Of a stretch of DNA of 64,000 nt, positions 1 to 9,270 are shown in pieces. Position numbers and translations under genes: made by a program. The notes below the pieces were generated by a model. That model had not been told where the DNA came from. It saw nothing but the letters and a program-made list of their open reading frames with translations, and made no database searches. The stretch's first letter is position 1. Each line of letters begins with the position of its first letter. The stretch is taken from NCBI GenBank assembly GCA_964544885.1, contig CAZJDX010000006.1:62001-126000 (forward strand). Direction: 5' to 3'. This DNA comes from QQVM01 sp964544885. Lineage in GTDB: Bacteria; Bacteroidota; Bacteroidia; AKYH767-A; 2013-40CM-41-45.

Positions 1-246
1 GGCTTTGGTCGCTGTTTCAAATCCTTCCCAGTCTGTTCTTCCGGGTTCATTGATATGCACATGACAGTCTATTAGTCCGGGCATCAGTACCGATTCACCT
101 GCACTAATCGATCTTTTTGCAGAGCCAGGGGGCGCTTTGCCTTCAATGATCTCTGAAATTTTTCCATCATTGATTAACAAGGTTGCCTCCCGGATTCCAT
201 CTGGCAACAGGGTCTTTTTGGAGAAGATGGACAATTCTGCTGTCAT
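1..246 (-). CDS. allB: allantoinase, N-terminal part (cut by window edge)
   Basis: The minus strand reads from an ATG at 246 to the window edge without a stop, giving 82 codons. It contains MPGLIDCHVHINEPG followed by R-T-D-W-E-G-F-E. This is the N-terminal metal-binding HxH strand of the cyclic amidohydrolase superfamily, and the NEPGR.xWEGFE form is typical of allantoinase rather than dihydroorotase. Allantoinase hydrolyses allantoin to allantoate, downstream of urate oxidation. It lies 45 bp after the urate hydroxylase gene on the same strand, so it is probably the next gene of the purine catabolism operon. The C-terminal three quarters, including the remaining metal ligands, lie outside the window. 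Hydantoinase or dihydroorotase is the alternative, made less likely by the context. Confidence 0.85.
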   Translation of the reverse strand, partial: MTAELSIFSKKTLLPDGIREATLLINDGKISEIIEGKAPPGSAKRSISAGESVLMPGLIDCHVHINEPGRTDWEGFETATKA

Positions 247-291
247 GGCTGAAATGTACTCAAATTAAACGGAGTAAAATGAAAATCAGGT

Positions 292-1614
292 TCAGTTCAG
301 TTTTGCACCTTGTTTTACCCACCGACCTATGATCTCTCTTTCTTCCTCGGTCATTCCGGTTTTGTTGGCTTGAGGCATAGTTTTAGTCTGTACCGCTCGG
401 AAAAAGATTCGTTCGGCCATCTTTTGAATCTCTTCAGGAGTGTCGAACATCACCCCGCTGGGAGAGATTTTCTGGCTTTCATCCGTTGGATTTACAGAGT
501 GGCAACTCACACATCGCTCCATGATGATAGGTTGCACCTGAGAAAACGAAACAGATTCATTCATCAGCGATGAATCAGACTTTGGTGCCGTGATTATAAC
601 CAGTGCGATCAGTGAGATGGCGGCAAAAGGGATCATCCACTGGGCGCTTTGTCCTTTTTCATGCATATTAATATAGTGCCTTACAGCTACGCTACCGAGT
701 GTGAGAATAGCGAGGATTAACCAGTTGAAAGATGGTCCGAAGGTGGCCGGAAAGTGATTGCTGATCATCACGAAGATTACCGGTAATGTCAGGTAATTAT
801 TGTGTAACGAACGCAGACCGGCGTATTTGCCTAGATTTGGATCAGGGTTAAGGCCATTCCTGGCGGCCCTTACGAGAGCTTTCTGTGAGGGAATAATCAC
901 AAAGAAAACATTACCGGCCATGATGGTTCCTATCAGCGCACCTACATGAATGAATGCGGCACGGCCGCTGAGGAACTGGCTCAGAACATATGAGATCAGC
1001 GTAAGTATGCCGAAACCGATGATGGCAAACGTTTGCCGTTTCTCGAGTAATGCCGTGCGGCAGAGGATATCGTAAATGAACCACCCTGCAATCAATGATC
1101 CTATGCCGATACCAATGGCAAGGGAAGGGCTTATATCAGCGACAGCCGGATCGATCATGTATGCCTTTGCGTTCAGGTAATACACCAGCAACAACAAAAT
1201 GAAGCCGGTGAGCCAGGTGAAGTAAGCCTCGTACTTGAACCAATGAAGTGATTTGGGAATTTCCGAAGGGGCAACCTTGTATTTTTCAATATAATAAAAT
1301 CCTCCTCCATGGATTGCCCAAAGGTTGCCTGCGAGTTCATCACGAAGGTTTTCTTTCCGGTTCAAGGCGTTTTCAAGAAAAATAAAATAGAATGAGGCTC
1401 CAATCCATGAGATACCAAAGATCACATGAGCCCAGCGGACAACAAGATGTAACCAGTCGAGGACATGAGCTTCCATATCAGCCCATACAGCGATCTGATA
1501 TATGCCAATGGCTGCAAGACAAAGGAGCGCCATGACAAGGATTACAATCCGGTATAGTGCAATTTCTTTCAGGGATTCACGGAGTTCCTCCCTTGTGTCT
1601 GGTTTTTTATCCAT
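292..1614 (-). CDS. puuD: PuuD-type membrane urate hydroxylase with C-terminal cytochrome c
   Basis: 440 aa. An integral membrane domain (about residues 20-340, roughly eight hydrophobic segments) carries WAHVIFGISWIGASFYF and the NNYLTLPVIFVMISNHFP stretch typical of PuuD. A periplasmic cytochrome c domain follows, with CVSCH at residues 368-372 and a candidate Met ligand in TMPQ near 413. In the family, urate is oxidised at the membrane and electrons pass through the cytochrome to the respiratory chain instead of making hydrogen peroxide. The gene lies between xdhB (64 bp upstream) and allantoinase (45 bp downstream), a complete hypoxanthine/xanthine to allantoin context except for the hydroxyisourate hydrolase and OHCU decarboxylase, which are not in view. 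Older annotations call this family a hypothetical urate oxidase N-terminal protein. Confidence 0.92.
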   Translation of the reverse strand: MDKKPDTREELRESLKEIALYRIVILVMALLCLAAIGIYQIAVWADMEAHVLDWLHLVVRWAHVIFGISWIGASFYFIFLENALNRKENLRDELAGNLWAIHGGGFYYIEKYKVAPSEIPKSLHWFKYEAYFTWLTGFILLLLVYYLNAKAYMIDPAVADISPSLAIGIGIGSLIAGWFIYDILCRTALLEKRQTFAIIGFGILTLISYVLSQFLSGRAAFIHVGALIGTIMAGNVFFVIIPSQKALVRAARNGLNPDPNLGKYAGLRSLHNNYLTLPVIFVMISNHFPATFGPSFNWLILAILTLGSVAVRHYINMHEKGQSAQWMIPFAAISLIALVIITAPKSDSSLMNESVSFSQVQPIIMERCVSCHSVNPTDESQKISPSGVMFDTPEEIQKMAERIFFRAVQTKTMPQANKTGMTEEEREIIGRWVKQGAKLN

Positions 1615-1678
1615 TATTAAAATTAAATTCAGATCTGATGATACCGCTCATTTTTTATCATGAGATTTGAGAATGGGA

Positions 1679-4027
1679 TTAATCCTTTTTCATTCGCATT
1701 TTCAGATCTTCGATGGAAAGTAAGATGACTTCATTGCTTGCCGGCAAACTGAAACTGGGTTCCAGTTTGTGATCCGCGACTGCGGAAATGGCATCTTTGA
1801 TTGCGAGCCATGTACTGAAAGCCAGCATCAGCGGAGGTTCGGCTACGGCTTTGCTTTTACGGATGGCTTTCGGGTTGGGTACTCCCTGTAAAAGTTCCAC
1901 CCTGAAATCTTCCGGAATGTCCCTTACAGATGGAATTTTATATGTATCCGGAGAATGATTCAGCAGGTTGCCTTTCTTATCCCACTTTACTTCTTCAGTC
2001 GTCACCCAACCTAATCCCTGGATGAAACCACCTTCAATTTGTCCCTTGTCAATTCCCGGATTAATGGAATCCCCCACGTCATGCAGAATATCTGTCCGTA
2101 AATGCTTTACATAACCCGTAAAAGTATCCAGTAAAATTTCACTTACGGCCATGCCATAGGAATAATAATTAAACGGAGTTCCCCATCCTGCCAGCTTGTC
2201 CCATCCGATGCCGGGTGTTTTATAAAAGCCGGTCGCGCTCAGACTTATCTGATTCAGATTGGCCAGCACCATAGCTTCATCAAAAGCGATCTTCCGGTCA
2301 GGATAGAGAGAGTCAATGATGGCATCATCTTCGAACCTGATATGCTCTGCTGTCGTGACCTTCTCAGGTCTTAGCTTATTGAATTCCCTTACCATTAATT
2401 CCGTGAGCCTGCTTTTCAGCTGATCAATGGCATTCTTTACTGCCATACCGTTCAAATCGGTTCCTGCGGAGGCGGCTGTTGCAGAGGTGTTTGGTACTTT
2501 TGAAGTGTTCGTTGCATTCACTTTTACCTTACTTAGACTGATCCCAAGTTCAGCAGCCGCGATTTGCGCGATCTTGGTGTTTAGTCCTTGCCCCATTTCA
2601 GTACCGCCATGATTAACCAAGACAGTTCCGTCTTTATATATATTCACCAATGCGCCCGCCTGGTTGAGAAAAGAGGTGGTAAACGAAATACCAAATTTCA
2701 CGGGTGTGAAGGCGATCCCTTTTTTATGGTATGGATTGGATTTATTGAATTCGTCAATCTCTTTTCTTCTCTTGCCGTATTCTGAGCTTGATTCCAGTCT
2801 TTCGAATATTGTATGAAGCCGGTTTAATTCAACCTTTTGACCGTAATGCGTTTCATCATCTTTGTCATGACCATAGAAATTCAACAGGCGGAGACTTGCA
2901 GCATCTTTTCCCAGATGTCTCGCCACCTGATCGATCACCTGTTCCATCCCGGCCATTCCCTGCGGACCGCCGAACCCTCTGAACGCCGTATTGGAAGGAA
3001 GGTTAGTTCTGTAAGCCTTCCCTGTCACCATCATATCAGGTATATAATAGGAGTTATCCGCATGCAGCATAGCCCTTTCAAGTATGGCCATACTCAGGTC
3101 TGTAGCACACCCGGCATCGGCATGTTGTTCAAAAATCAAGGCCAGAATTTTACCATTGTCATCAAACCCTGCTGTATACCGGATGAGAAAAGGATGACGC
3201 TTACCGGTGATTTTCTGATCATCATCCCTGAAAAGCCTGATCTTTACAGGTCGTCCGGTTTTTTTGCATAACAATGCAGTCCAGACGGCAGTATGATTCG
3301 CCTGTGTCTCTTTCCCGCCAAATGCACCGCCCATACGGCGAACTTCTACCACAATTTCATTTTTATTTATGCCCAGAACTTCGGCAATGATGGCCTGTGT
3401 TTCTGAAGGATGCTGGGTTGAAGAGAACACATTGATCTCATTTCCTTCACCGGGTAAGCACAGACATGTCTGAGTTTCCAGATACCAGTGCTCCTGCGCA
3501 CCGGTACTGAGTTCACCACTTATTACATGACTGCATGTCTTTATCCTTTTTTCAGGATCACCTCTTTTCATTACCCTTGCGGGTGCGATAAGTGTCTGCT
3601 TTGCTATTGCTGTTCTCAAATCCGTGATCGCTTCAAGTTCTTCATATTCGATCCAGATCAGTGATTCAGCATGACGGGCTACGGATTCATTTTCGGCGGC
3701 AATGAGAACGATGGCCTGACCGACACAGGTCACCTCATGGGCAGCAAGACAAGGTTCATCATGCACCACCGGCCCCATCTGATTATGACCCGGAATGTCA
3801 TTCCAACTGAGTACGGCATGCACACCTTTTAATTTTCTGGCCTCGCTCAGGTCAATTGATTTGATCTTAGCATGTGCTACTTTACTGTAAACTACATGGC
3901 CGGTAAGCAGTCTGTCATGAACGGGGATGTCATCGATGTACACGGATTTCCCGCTAACATGCTTTTCGGCGCTATCATGAGCAATATTGTTCATCTTATC
4001 AGCTCTTATTCCGTCAGGGGTGTTCAT
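1679..4027 (-). CDS. xdhB: xanthine dehydrogenase, molybdopterin-binding subunit
   Basis: 782 aa, the usual length for a bacterial XdhB. It has the MoCo-binding stretch RRMGGAFGGKETQ, the substrate-site arginine in TAFRGFGGPQGM, the GTEMGQGLNTKIAQIAA motif, and near the C-terminus AEPPLMLAFSTW, which holds the catalytic glutamate. With XdhA it oxidises hypoxanthine to xanthine and xanthine to urate. The start at 4027 overlaps the end of xdhA by 14 bp, so the two subunits are probably translationally coupled. No xdhC (MoCo insertion chaperone) is visible in the window. Key active-site residues are present, so I see no reason to call it a divergent aldehyde oxidase. Confidence 0.95.
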   Translation of the reverse strand: MNTPDGIRADKMNNIAHDSAEKHVSGKSVYIDDIPVHDRLLTGHVVYSKVAHAKIKSIDLSEARKLKGVHAVLSWNDIPGHNQMGPVVHDEPCLAAHEVTCVGQAIVLIAAENESVARHAESLIWIEYEELEAITDLRTAIAKQTLIAPARVMKRGDPEKRIKTCSHVISGELSTGAQEHWYLETQTCLCLPGEGNEINVFSSTQHPSETQAIIAEVLGINKNEIVVEVRRMGGAFGGKETQANHTAVWTALLCKKTGRPVKIRLFRDDDQKITGKRHPFLIRYTAGFDDNGKILALIFEQHADAGCATDLSMAILERAMLHADNSYYIPDMMVTGKAYRTNLPSNTAFRGFGGPQGMAGMEQVIDQVARHLGKDAASLRLLNFYGHDKDDETHYGQKVELNRLHTIFERLESSSEYGKRRKEIDEFNKSNPYHKKGIAFTPVKFGISFTTSFLNQAGALVNIYKDGTVLVNHGGTEMGQGLNTKIAQIAAAELGISLSKVKVNATNTSKVPNTSATAASAGTDLNGMAVKNAIDQLKSRLTELMVREFNKLRPEKVTTAEHIRFEDDAIIDSLYPDRKIAFDEAMVLANLNQISLSATGFYKTPGIGWDKLAGWGTPFNYYSYGMAVSEILLDTFTGYVKHLRTDILHDVGDSINPGIDKGQIEGGFIQGLGWVTTEEVKWDKKGNLLNHSPDTYKIPSVRDIPEDFRVELLQGVPNPKAIRKSKAVAEPPLMLAFSTWLAIKDAISAVADHKLEPSFSLPASNEVILLSIEDLKMRMKKD

Positions 4028-5462
4028 GCCGGAATTTCAACAACAGATTCCTTGCAGCCAGTCTGCGAAATTCTGCGCCTGATCTTGCATCCGTGATCGG
4101 GTTGAATTCATGGTAAATAAGCTCCGCTGTTTCTTCCGCGTTCTTTTGATTCCATTCTTTACCGGTCAAAAATTGTTCCGCCTTCATTGCCCGTTTTGTC
4201 ATCTCTGCCATTCCTCCATAAGCCAGGATAATTTCTTCTACTTTCCCTTTATTCAATTTTAATCTGAAACCAGCGCTGACCGTTGAGATATCAAGGTCCT
4301 TACGCTTTGATACCTTATACGAATCAATGATGACTGAACTGTCCGGAACGGGAATTGAAATGGCAAGAATTATTTCATCCGCAGCCTTTTGGGTTTGCCT
4401 GTACCCGGTGATGAATTCACCGACCGGAATTGCCCTTTCCTCCCGGAGATTTCTCAAATGTACGACTGCTTTAAAAGCAAACAGCACGGGTAGGGTATCA
4501 CCAATAGGAGATGCAGAACCTATATTTCCACCCAGTGTGGCAAGTGACCGGATTTGTCGTGAACCAAAAACATCAAGCATCTTTGTCATAGCCGGAAGTT
4601 CATGCCTGAAATTCAGACGGATCTCTTCCAGTGAGTTACCGGCACCTATACGTATTTCTGTATTGTTTTTGGAAACTGATTTTAACTCAGCAAGTGCACT
4701 GAGGTCAATGATCTCTTTCAACAATTCCCTTTTTTTTGTTACCCGGAGTGCGATATCGGTTGCACCATTTATCAGGATCGCATCTGTCCGGGTGCTCTTC
4801 ATCCGGATTGCATCACTTACTTGTTCTGGTCTGAAATAAGATTGAACTCCGGATTCAATATGAATGACAGAATTTTCATTTCGGATCTGCAACAACAACT
4901 CCCGTATCTTGTCTTTCGAATCGTTGAAATGATCTTTCCCTTTATGAATGCACGATTTACCGGCAGCTTCAATGATTGGTTTATAACCGGTACATCGGCA
5001 AAGGTTTCCGCTCAGTGCGTCGGTGATACTTTCCTGTGATGGGTTATTCTCATTTTTGTATAAAGCAAAAAGTGACATAACGATACCGGGGGTGCAGTAG
5101 CCACATTGACTTCCGTTGCAGTCTGCCATACTTTTCTGAACCGGATGCAGCTCAGTTCCCTGTGCAGTATTATTTTCGAGATTTTCAATCGTGATCAACT
5201 GTTTCCCATGTAACATTGGTAAAAAGACCAGGCATGAATCTATGGCAGTGTATCGGATACCGGACTTTTCATCAAGTTCACCCAACACCACGGTACAGGC
5301 TCCGCAGTCGCCTTCAGCACAACCTTCCTTTGTGCCTTTATGGACGGATGAAGCCCGTAGGTAATTGAGCACGGTCATGGTAGGACTCAGGCCGCTGCTC
5401 ACCAGATCCAGAGTGCAGATCCGGTCATCCTGAACAAATGAGATTAAAGAAGATCTTTTCAT
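4014..5462 (-). CDS. xdhA: xanthine dehydrogenase, FeS/FAD subunit
   Basis: The first domain is a plant-type [2Fe-2S] ferredoxin fold with CAEGDCGACT. The second is the [2Fe-2S] helical domain with CNGSQCGYCTPG and LCRCTGYKP. The C-terminal half is the FAD-binding CO-dehydrogenase flavoprotein domain with INGATDIAL and TLGGNIGSASPIGDTLP. It carries electrons from the molybdenum centre of XdhB to NAD or another acceptor. I chose the ATG at 5462 (MKRSSLISFVQDDR) because the family begins at this strand; an in-frame ATG at 5501 would add 13 low-complexity residues with no convincing ribosome-binding site. A TAnnTTTG box at 5536-5543 could drive either start. It is the first gene of the purine operon. 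Confidence 0.93.
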   Translation of the reverse strand: MKRSSLISFVQDDRICTLDLVSSGLSPTMTVLNYLRASSVHKGTKEGCAEGDCGACTVVLGELDEKSGIRYTAIDSCLVFLPMLHGKQLITIENLENNTAQGTELHPVQKSMADCNGSQCGYCTPGIVMSLFALYKNENNPSQESITDALSGNLCRCTGYKPIIEAAGKSCIHKGKDHFNDSKDKIRELLLQIRNENSVIHIESGVQSYFRPEQVSDAIRMKSTRTDAILINGATDIALRVTKKRELLKEIIDLSALAELKSVSKNNTEIRIGAGNSLEEIRLNFRHELPAMTKMLDVFGSRQIRSLATLGGNIGSASPIGDTLPVLFAFKAVVHLRNLREERAIPVGEFITGYRQTQKAADEIILAISIPVPDSSVIIDSYKVSKRKDLDISTVSAGFRLKLNKGKVEEIILAYGGMAEMTKRAMKAEQFLTGKEWNQKNAEETAELIYHEFNPITDARSGAEFRRLAARNLLLKFRHEHP

Positions 5463-5501
5463 AAGCACTAAACCATTTTCAGCCGCTGCTCCGGCAGCCA
5501 T

Positions 5502-5804
5502 CCCTAATGCCGTTTGCAGTTCTTTACAAAAGGTTCAAATTTAGAAAATGAAATGTGAATAATCCGGCCAAAGACTGATTTTATACAATCTTGAATGTCA
5601 GAAAACCGGGTGTACCTGAAAAGGTTGAGAGCATTGCCATTGGATCGGCTATGCCTGTCATGCGAATAATCCATCATCAGACACAGGTTGATGACGAATA
5701 AATTGACTTTTAATATTGAACCTTCTGTGTTTATTTCTTTTGACAATTTCATGAAGCTAAGCTCCCTGAATTAGATATCTTCATGCAGTTTAATTAAAGT
5801 TAAA
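5502..5804. other. divergent intergenic region, xdhA / exported protein
   Basis: About 300 bp between the purine operon and the plus-strand gene at 5805. Apart from the candidate xdhA -7 box I see no gene. The only open frame of any length (82 codons, minus strand 5504-5752) has no family-like motif and is judged chance. Confidence 0.5.
5536..5543 (-). promoter_or_regulatory. candidate -7 box ahead of xdhA
   Basis: The minus strand reads TAAATTTG, a full match to the Bacteroidota -7 consensus TAnnTTTG. It lies 34 bp from the longer and 73 bp from the shorter possible xdhA start. No good TTTG -33 box is found at the usual 19-21 bp spacing, so only the -7 half is supported. Confidence 0.4.
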
Positions 5805-6275
5805 ATGAACAGGTTATTACTGATAAAATGCTGTCTGCTGATTATAGGTACGGGTATTCTCAGAGCGCAGAATAGCGAGCGCTCCGTTGCCCTCATTCTG
5901 AAAGTGGATGGAAAGGAGAAGCTGATTAGCGGGGTGAAGGTATATAAGTCATCCATCTTTGACGGTAAGGTGAAAAATATTCATAGCCTCGGCTCGGTAC
6001 ATTCTTCCTCCGCTTTAAAAGTGGAAGTAACGGATGAAAAAGGCAATGAACTTTGTGTAGCATTTCTTGAGAATCCGCTTGATCTCCGGCTCGAAAGTTT
6101 TGATCCTGACGGCAGCATACACCGATCGGAGTTGGAAAAGGATGAAGGTTTCGTCAACCTCAGGTTCCCTCTTGTTCAGAACTCAGGCCTTCTCACCTTC
6201 AGGTGTTCTCAGTTATTCACTACCAAAGAAGAATTCTTAGTAAGCACATTTCAATTTAATCCGGATGAGAAATAA
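5805..6275 (+). CDS. small exported protein upstream of M64 peptidase
   Basis: 156 aa with an N-terminal signal peptide (hydrophobic residues 4-18, likely cleavage after ILRAQ). The mature part is about 135 residues, rich in alternating hydrophobic residues and short turns, consistent with a beta-sandwich, and has only two cysteines. I do not recognise a family. It overlaps the start of the M64 metallopeptidase by 11 bp, so the two are probably translated together and both exported. Some Bacteroidota M64 enzymes carry an N-terminal beta domain, which the downstream protein lacks; this protein could be that domain encoded separately, or an unrelated partner such as a propeptide-like inhibitor. 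That is inference. Confidence 0.75.
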   Translation: MNRLLLIKCCLLIIGTGILRAQNSERSVALILKVDGKEKLISGVKVYKSSIFDGKVKNIHSLGSVHSSSALKVEVTDEKGNELCVAFLENPLDLRLESFDPDGSIHRSELEKDEGFVNLRFPLVQNSGLLTFRCSQLFTTKEEFLVSTFQFNPDEK

Positions 6276-9117
6276 TGGACTGATTTACCTTTTTGTCCTG
6301 TTCAGTTTTTCGCTGAAAGGCCAGGTGTTCAATATTGATACGGTGGAGTATAACGGGAATCCCAATAACCGCATCAACCTCCTGATCATGGGTGATGGAT
6401 ACACGGGTGCGGAGATGACCACATTCCGGAATGATTCAAGAACAGTGGCAAATTATTTTTTTTCGGTTCCACCATTGTCCTTATACAATGAGTTTTTTAA
6501 TTTTTTCGGCATTGAGGTGATCTCCAATGAGAGTGGAAATGATCATCCGGAAACGGCTTCTGATTGTGTTATCGGATCACAGCCGATTACGGCAGTAGAT
6601 AATTATCTCGAAACGACTTTTGATTATGGTGGCACACACCGTTGTATCTATTCCAATCAGAGTTCACTGGTTTATTCCATTGCGAATACCAATTTTCCAC
6701 TTTATGATTATATCAATGTGATCGTTAATACATCTTACTATGGCGGTTGTGCGGGAGGAATCGCCTACACCAGCATGAATTCAAGTTCGCCAGAAGTCTT
6801 TGTTCATGAATTCGGGCATATGTTTGGTGAACTTGCAGATGAATATGATTATGGAAGTTCTTCCTGCATTCCCGGGAGCTGGCAGGACGTTAACGTAACT
6901 CAGGTGAGTGATCCTGCAACTATCGTCTGGAAGGATTGGCTCACAACGGCTCCTGTTCCAACACCTGCCGGAACCAATTGCGGATTAATTGGAGCTTATG
7001 AGGGTGCAAATTATTGCACTTCCAACTGGTACAGACCTAAATGCGATTGTAAGATGCGTTCCCTGAACGAGAGTTTCTGCGAAGTGTGTTATGAACAACT
7101 GATCTTCAAGATCAATTCCATGGTGAATTACATAGATTCATATTCCCCTTCCAATGCCGTAACTATTCAACTATGCAAGAACGCAACACTTGATCTGAGC
7201 GCCAATGTTCTCAACAGCACCGCTAATACGGTCAGAAGCCAATGGCTGGTTGACAATGTTGTGGTAGTGAACAACAGCACCTCTTTTACTTTCGATCCCT
7301 CCGCACTCAGTACAGGAATTCACCAGGTTAAACTGGTAACGTCCGATACTACAACCGCAGTGAAGAAGACGATGAATTCCTATCAGGTTACCTGGACAAT
7401 AAATGTTCTTGAGGCTCCAACTGTTAACGCCGGATCAAATGCTACGGTCTTTTGTGAGGGTCAAACGCTGAATCTGAACTCAACAGGAGCGGGAACGGTA
7501 AGCTGGACCGGACCGGCTTCATTCACATCAAATCAGCAGAATCCTGTCCGCACGAACCTGATACCTGCACATTCTGGTTCTTATACGGTCACCTCTACCA
7601 ACTCCTGCGGAACAACAACATCATCCCTGAATATTACAGTTCATCCGGAGATTAATGCTGCCATCACCGCAGCAGGACCTGTCAGCTTTTGTTCGGGAGG
7701 ATCAGTTGAACTTGATGCAGGTGCCGATGCAACGCATACATACCAGTGGTTCAGGAATTCAACCCTCATTGGAGGTGCAACCGGTCATGCATTCACCGCT
7801 TTTCAGTCCGGCAATTATACCGTTACGGTAACAATAAACGGAACTTCCTGTTCATCAACATCGCCCGCTCAGGTAGTAACGGTCAATCCTGCTCCCAATG
7901 CATCGCTCTCAACAAGCGATCCGGCATCCTTTTGTGAGGGAGGATCCGCTTTGCTTGAAGCACAAACCGGGACAGGCTATTCATATCAATGGTTCAGGAA
8001 TAATCAGTTGATAGTTCTCGCGTCTTCTCCACAGTGGAATGCGGTGAATACCGGTACCTATACAGTAGTCGTTACACTCGGGACATGCAGGGATACGTCT
8101 TCCGGAATTCAGATAACTGTCAATCCGAATCCTGACAATGGCATTTCGCTATCAGGTGACACTGTATTTTGCGATGGCGATCAGGTTGCCATTTCTGTTC
8201 CGGCCTGTGCAACCTGCTCATATCAGTGGCAAAGGGATAATATCAACATAACCGGAGCGGTGACAAATAGTTTGGTAGCGAACCAGACCGGTCATTACCT
8301 TGTTTCAATTACCAATACTGCCAGTTCCTGTGGCTCCGTTTCCAGAGACGTTTTTGTGGATGTGCATGCTATCCCTAATGCACAAATAAGCGCCAGTGGT
8401 CCGCTTACCTTCTGCGAGAGCGACTCGGTAATACTTTCCGCACCTTCGGGTGCGGGTTATTTTTATTTATGGTACCGGGACGGAGTGTTGATACCGAATG
8501 AAACACTCTTGCAACTTACCGCCAGACAGTCCGGTTCCTATACGGTGGTGGTGAGCGATATTGTTTGTACCAGTCAGAGTGCGTCCCTGGTCCTGACTGT
8601 CCTTCCCCTTCCCGCAGTTTCGATGAATTTATTACCTGATACGCTGTGCATATTTGATGGATCGGTCAGTTTGACCGGTACCCCACCCGGCGGTACCTTT
8701 ACCATTAATGGTGTTCCGGACACTGTGTTCAATCCCCAAAATGCCGGTTCCGGTCATCATTTAGTTTCCTATAATTATACGGATAGTAATTCTTGTTCAG
8801 ATTCAGTATCCGAAGTCTTGTTTGTTGACATCTGTCTTGGACTTGAAGAGGACCCGAGAAACGGAAACATGAAAATATATCCTAATCCGGCATCAAACGA
8901 GGTGATGATTTTATTTGTTTCCGGAAAATATGCAGCCCTTCGCCTTCGCTTCACAGATCTGCAAGGCAGGGTTGTACGGGAAATAACAACGGAAGTGTAT
9001 GAATTGGGCGAAAACCGGATTCAGATAAATACTGCGGAATTCAGTCCGGGTTTGTATTTTGTATCCGTATTTTCTCCTGACTATCAGACAAGCGGCCGAA
9101 TAGTGATTTCAAGATAG
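6265..9117 (+). CDS. secreted M64-family metallopeptidase with Ig-like repeats and T9SS domain
   Basis: 950 aa. A signal peptide (residues 1-20) is followed by the catalytic domain of peptidase family M64 (the IgA-peptidase family). It includes INLLIMGDGYT near residue 37, and HEFGHMFGELADEY at 181-194, whose two histidines and downstream Asp are the expected zinc ligands with Glu182 catalytic. After about residue 300 come four to five Ig/PKD-like repeats of about 85 residues, each starting with FCEG/FCSG/FCDG and containing YQWFRN and GxYTVxV. The last ~80 residues (MKIYPNPASNEVM to GLYFVSV) form a type A T9SS sorting domain, so the enzyme should cross the outer membrane and be cell-attached or released. 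The family name does not establish IgA as the substrate. Confidence 0.88.
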   Translation: MRNNGLIYLFVLFSFSLKGQVFNIDTVEYNGNPNNRINLLIMGDGYTGAEMTTFRNDSRTVANYFFSVPPLSLYNEFFNFFGIEVISNESGNDHPETASDCVIGSQPITAVDNYLETTFDYGGTHRCIYSNQSSLVYSIANTNFPLYDYINVIVNTSYYGGCAGGIAYTSMNSSSPEVFVHEFGHMFGELADEYDYGSSSCIPGSWQDVNVTQVSDPATIVWKDWLTTAPVPTPAGTNCGLIGAYEGANYCTSNWYRPKCDCKMRSLNESFCEVCYEQLIFKINSMVNYIDSYSPSNAVTIQLCKNATLDLSANVLNSTANTVRSQWLVDNVVVVNNSTSFTFDPSALSTGIHQVKLVTSDTTTAVKKTMNSYQVTWTINVLEAPTVNAGSNATVFCEGQTLNLNSTGAGTVSWTGPASFTSNQQNPVRTNLIPAHSGSYTVTSTNSCGTTTSSLNITVHPEINAAITAAGPVSFCSGGSVELDAGADATHTYQWFRNSTLIGGATGHAFTAFQSGNYTVTVTINGTSCSSTSPAQVVTVNPAPNASLSTSDPASFCEGGSALLEAQTGTGYSYQWFRNNQLIVLASSPQWNAVNTGTYTVVVTLGTCRDTSSGIQITVNPNPDNGISLSGDTVFCDGDQVAISVPACATCSYQWQRDNINITGAVTNSLVANQTGHYLVSITNTASSCGSVSRDVFVDVHAIPNAQISASGPLTFCESDSVILSAPSGAGYFYLWYRDGVLIPNETLLQLTARQSGSYTVVVSDIVCTSQSASLVLTVLPLPAVSMNLLPDTLCIFDGSVSLTGTPPGGTFTINGVPDTVFNPQNAGSGHHLVSYNYTDSNSCSDSVSEVLFVDICLGLEEDPRNGNMKIYPNPASNEVMILFVSGKYAALRLRFTDLQGRVVREITTEVYELGENRIQINTAEFSPGLYFVSVFSPDYQTSGRIVISR

Positions 9118-9270
9118 ACCATTTTACTTAGCCCGATGCATTAATGCTTTGTATCAGATAATTCTGTTCCCCTGCTTTTCCGGCCTCAAGTGTTGCAGCG
9201 CATACTTTCCTCAAGCGAATAATTCAAATACAAAATGCTGAATAAATTCTGTAAGCCATCTTTGAGAGCT

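Noticed and set aside
5504..5752. 82-codon minus-strand frame before xdhA
   Set aside because: No family motif, composition unlike a protein, and it would cover the xdhA promoter.
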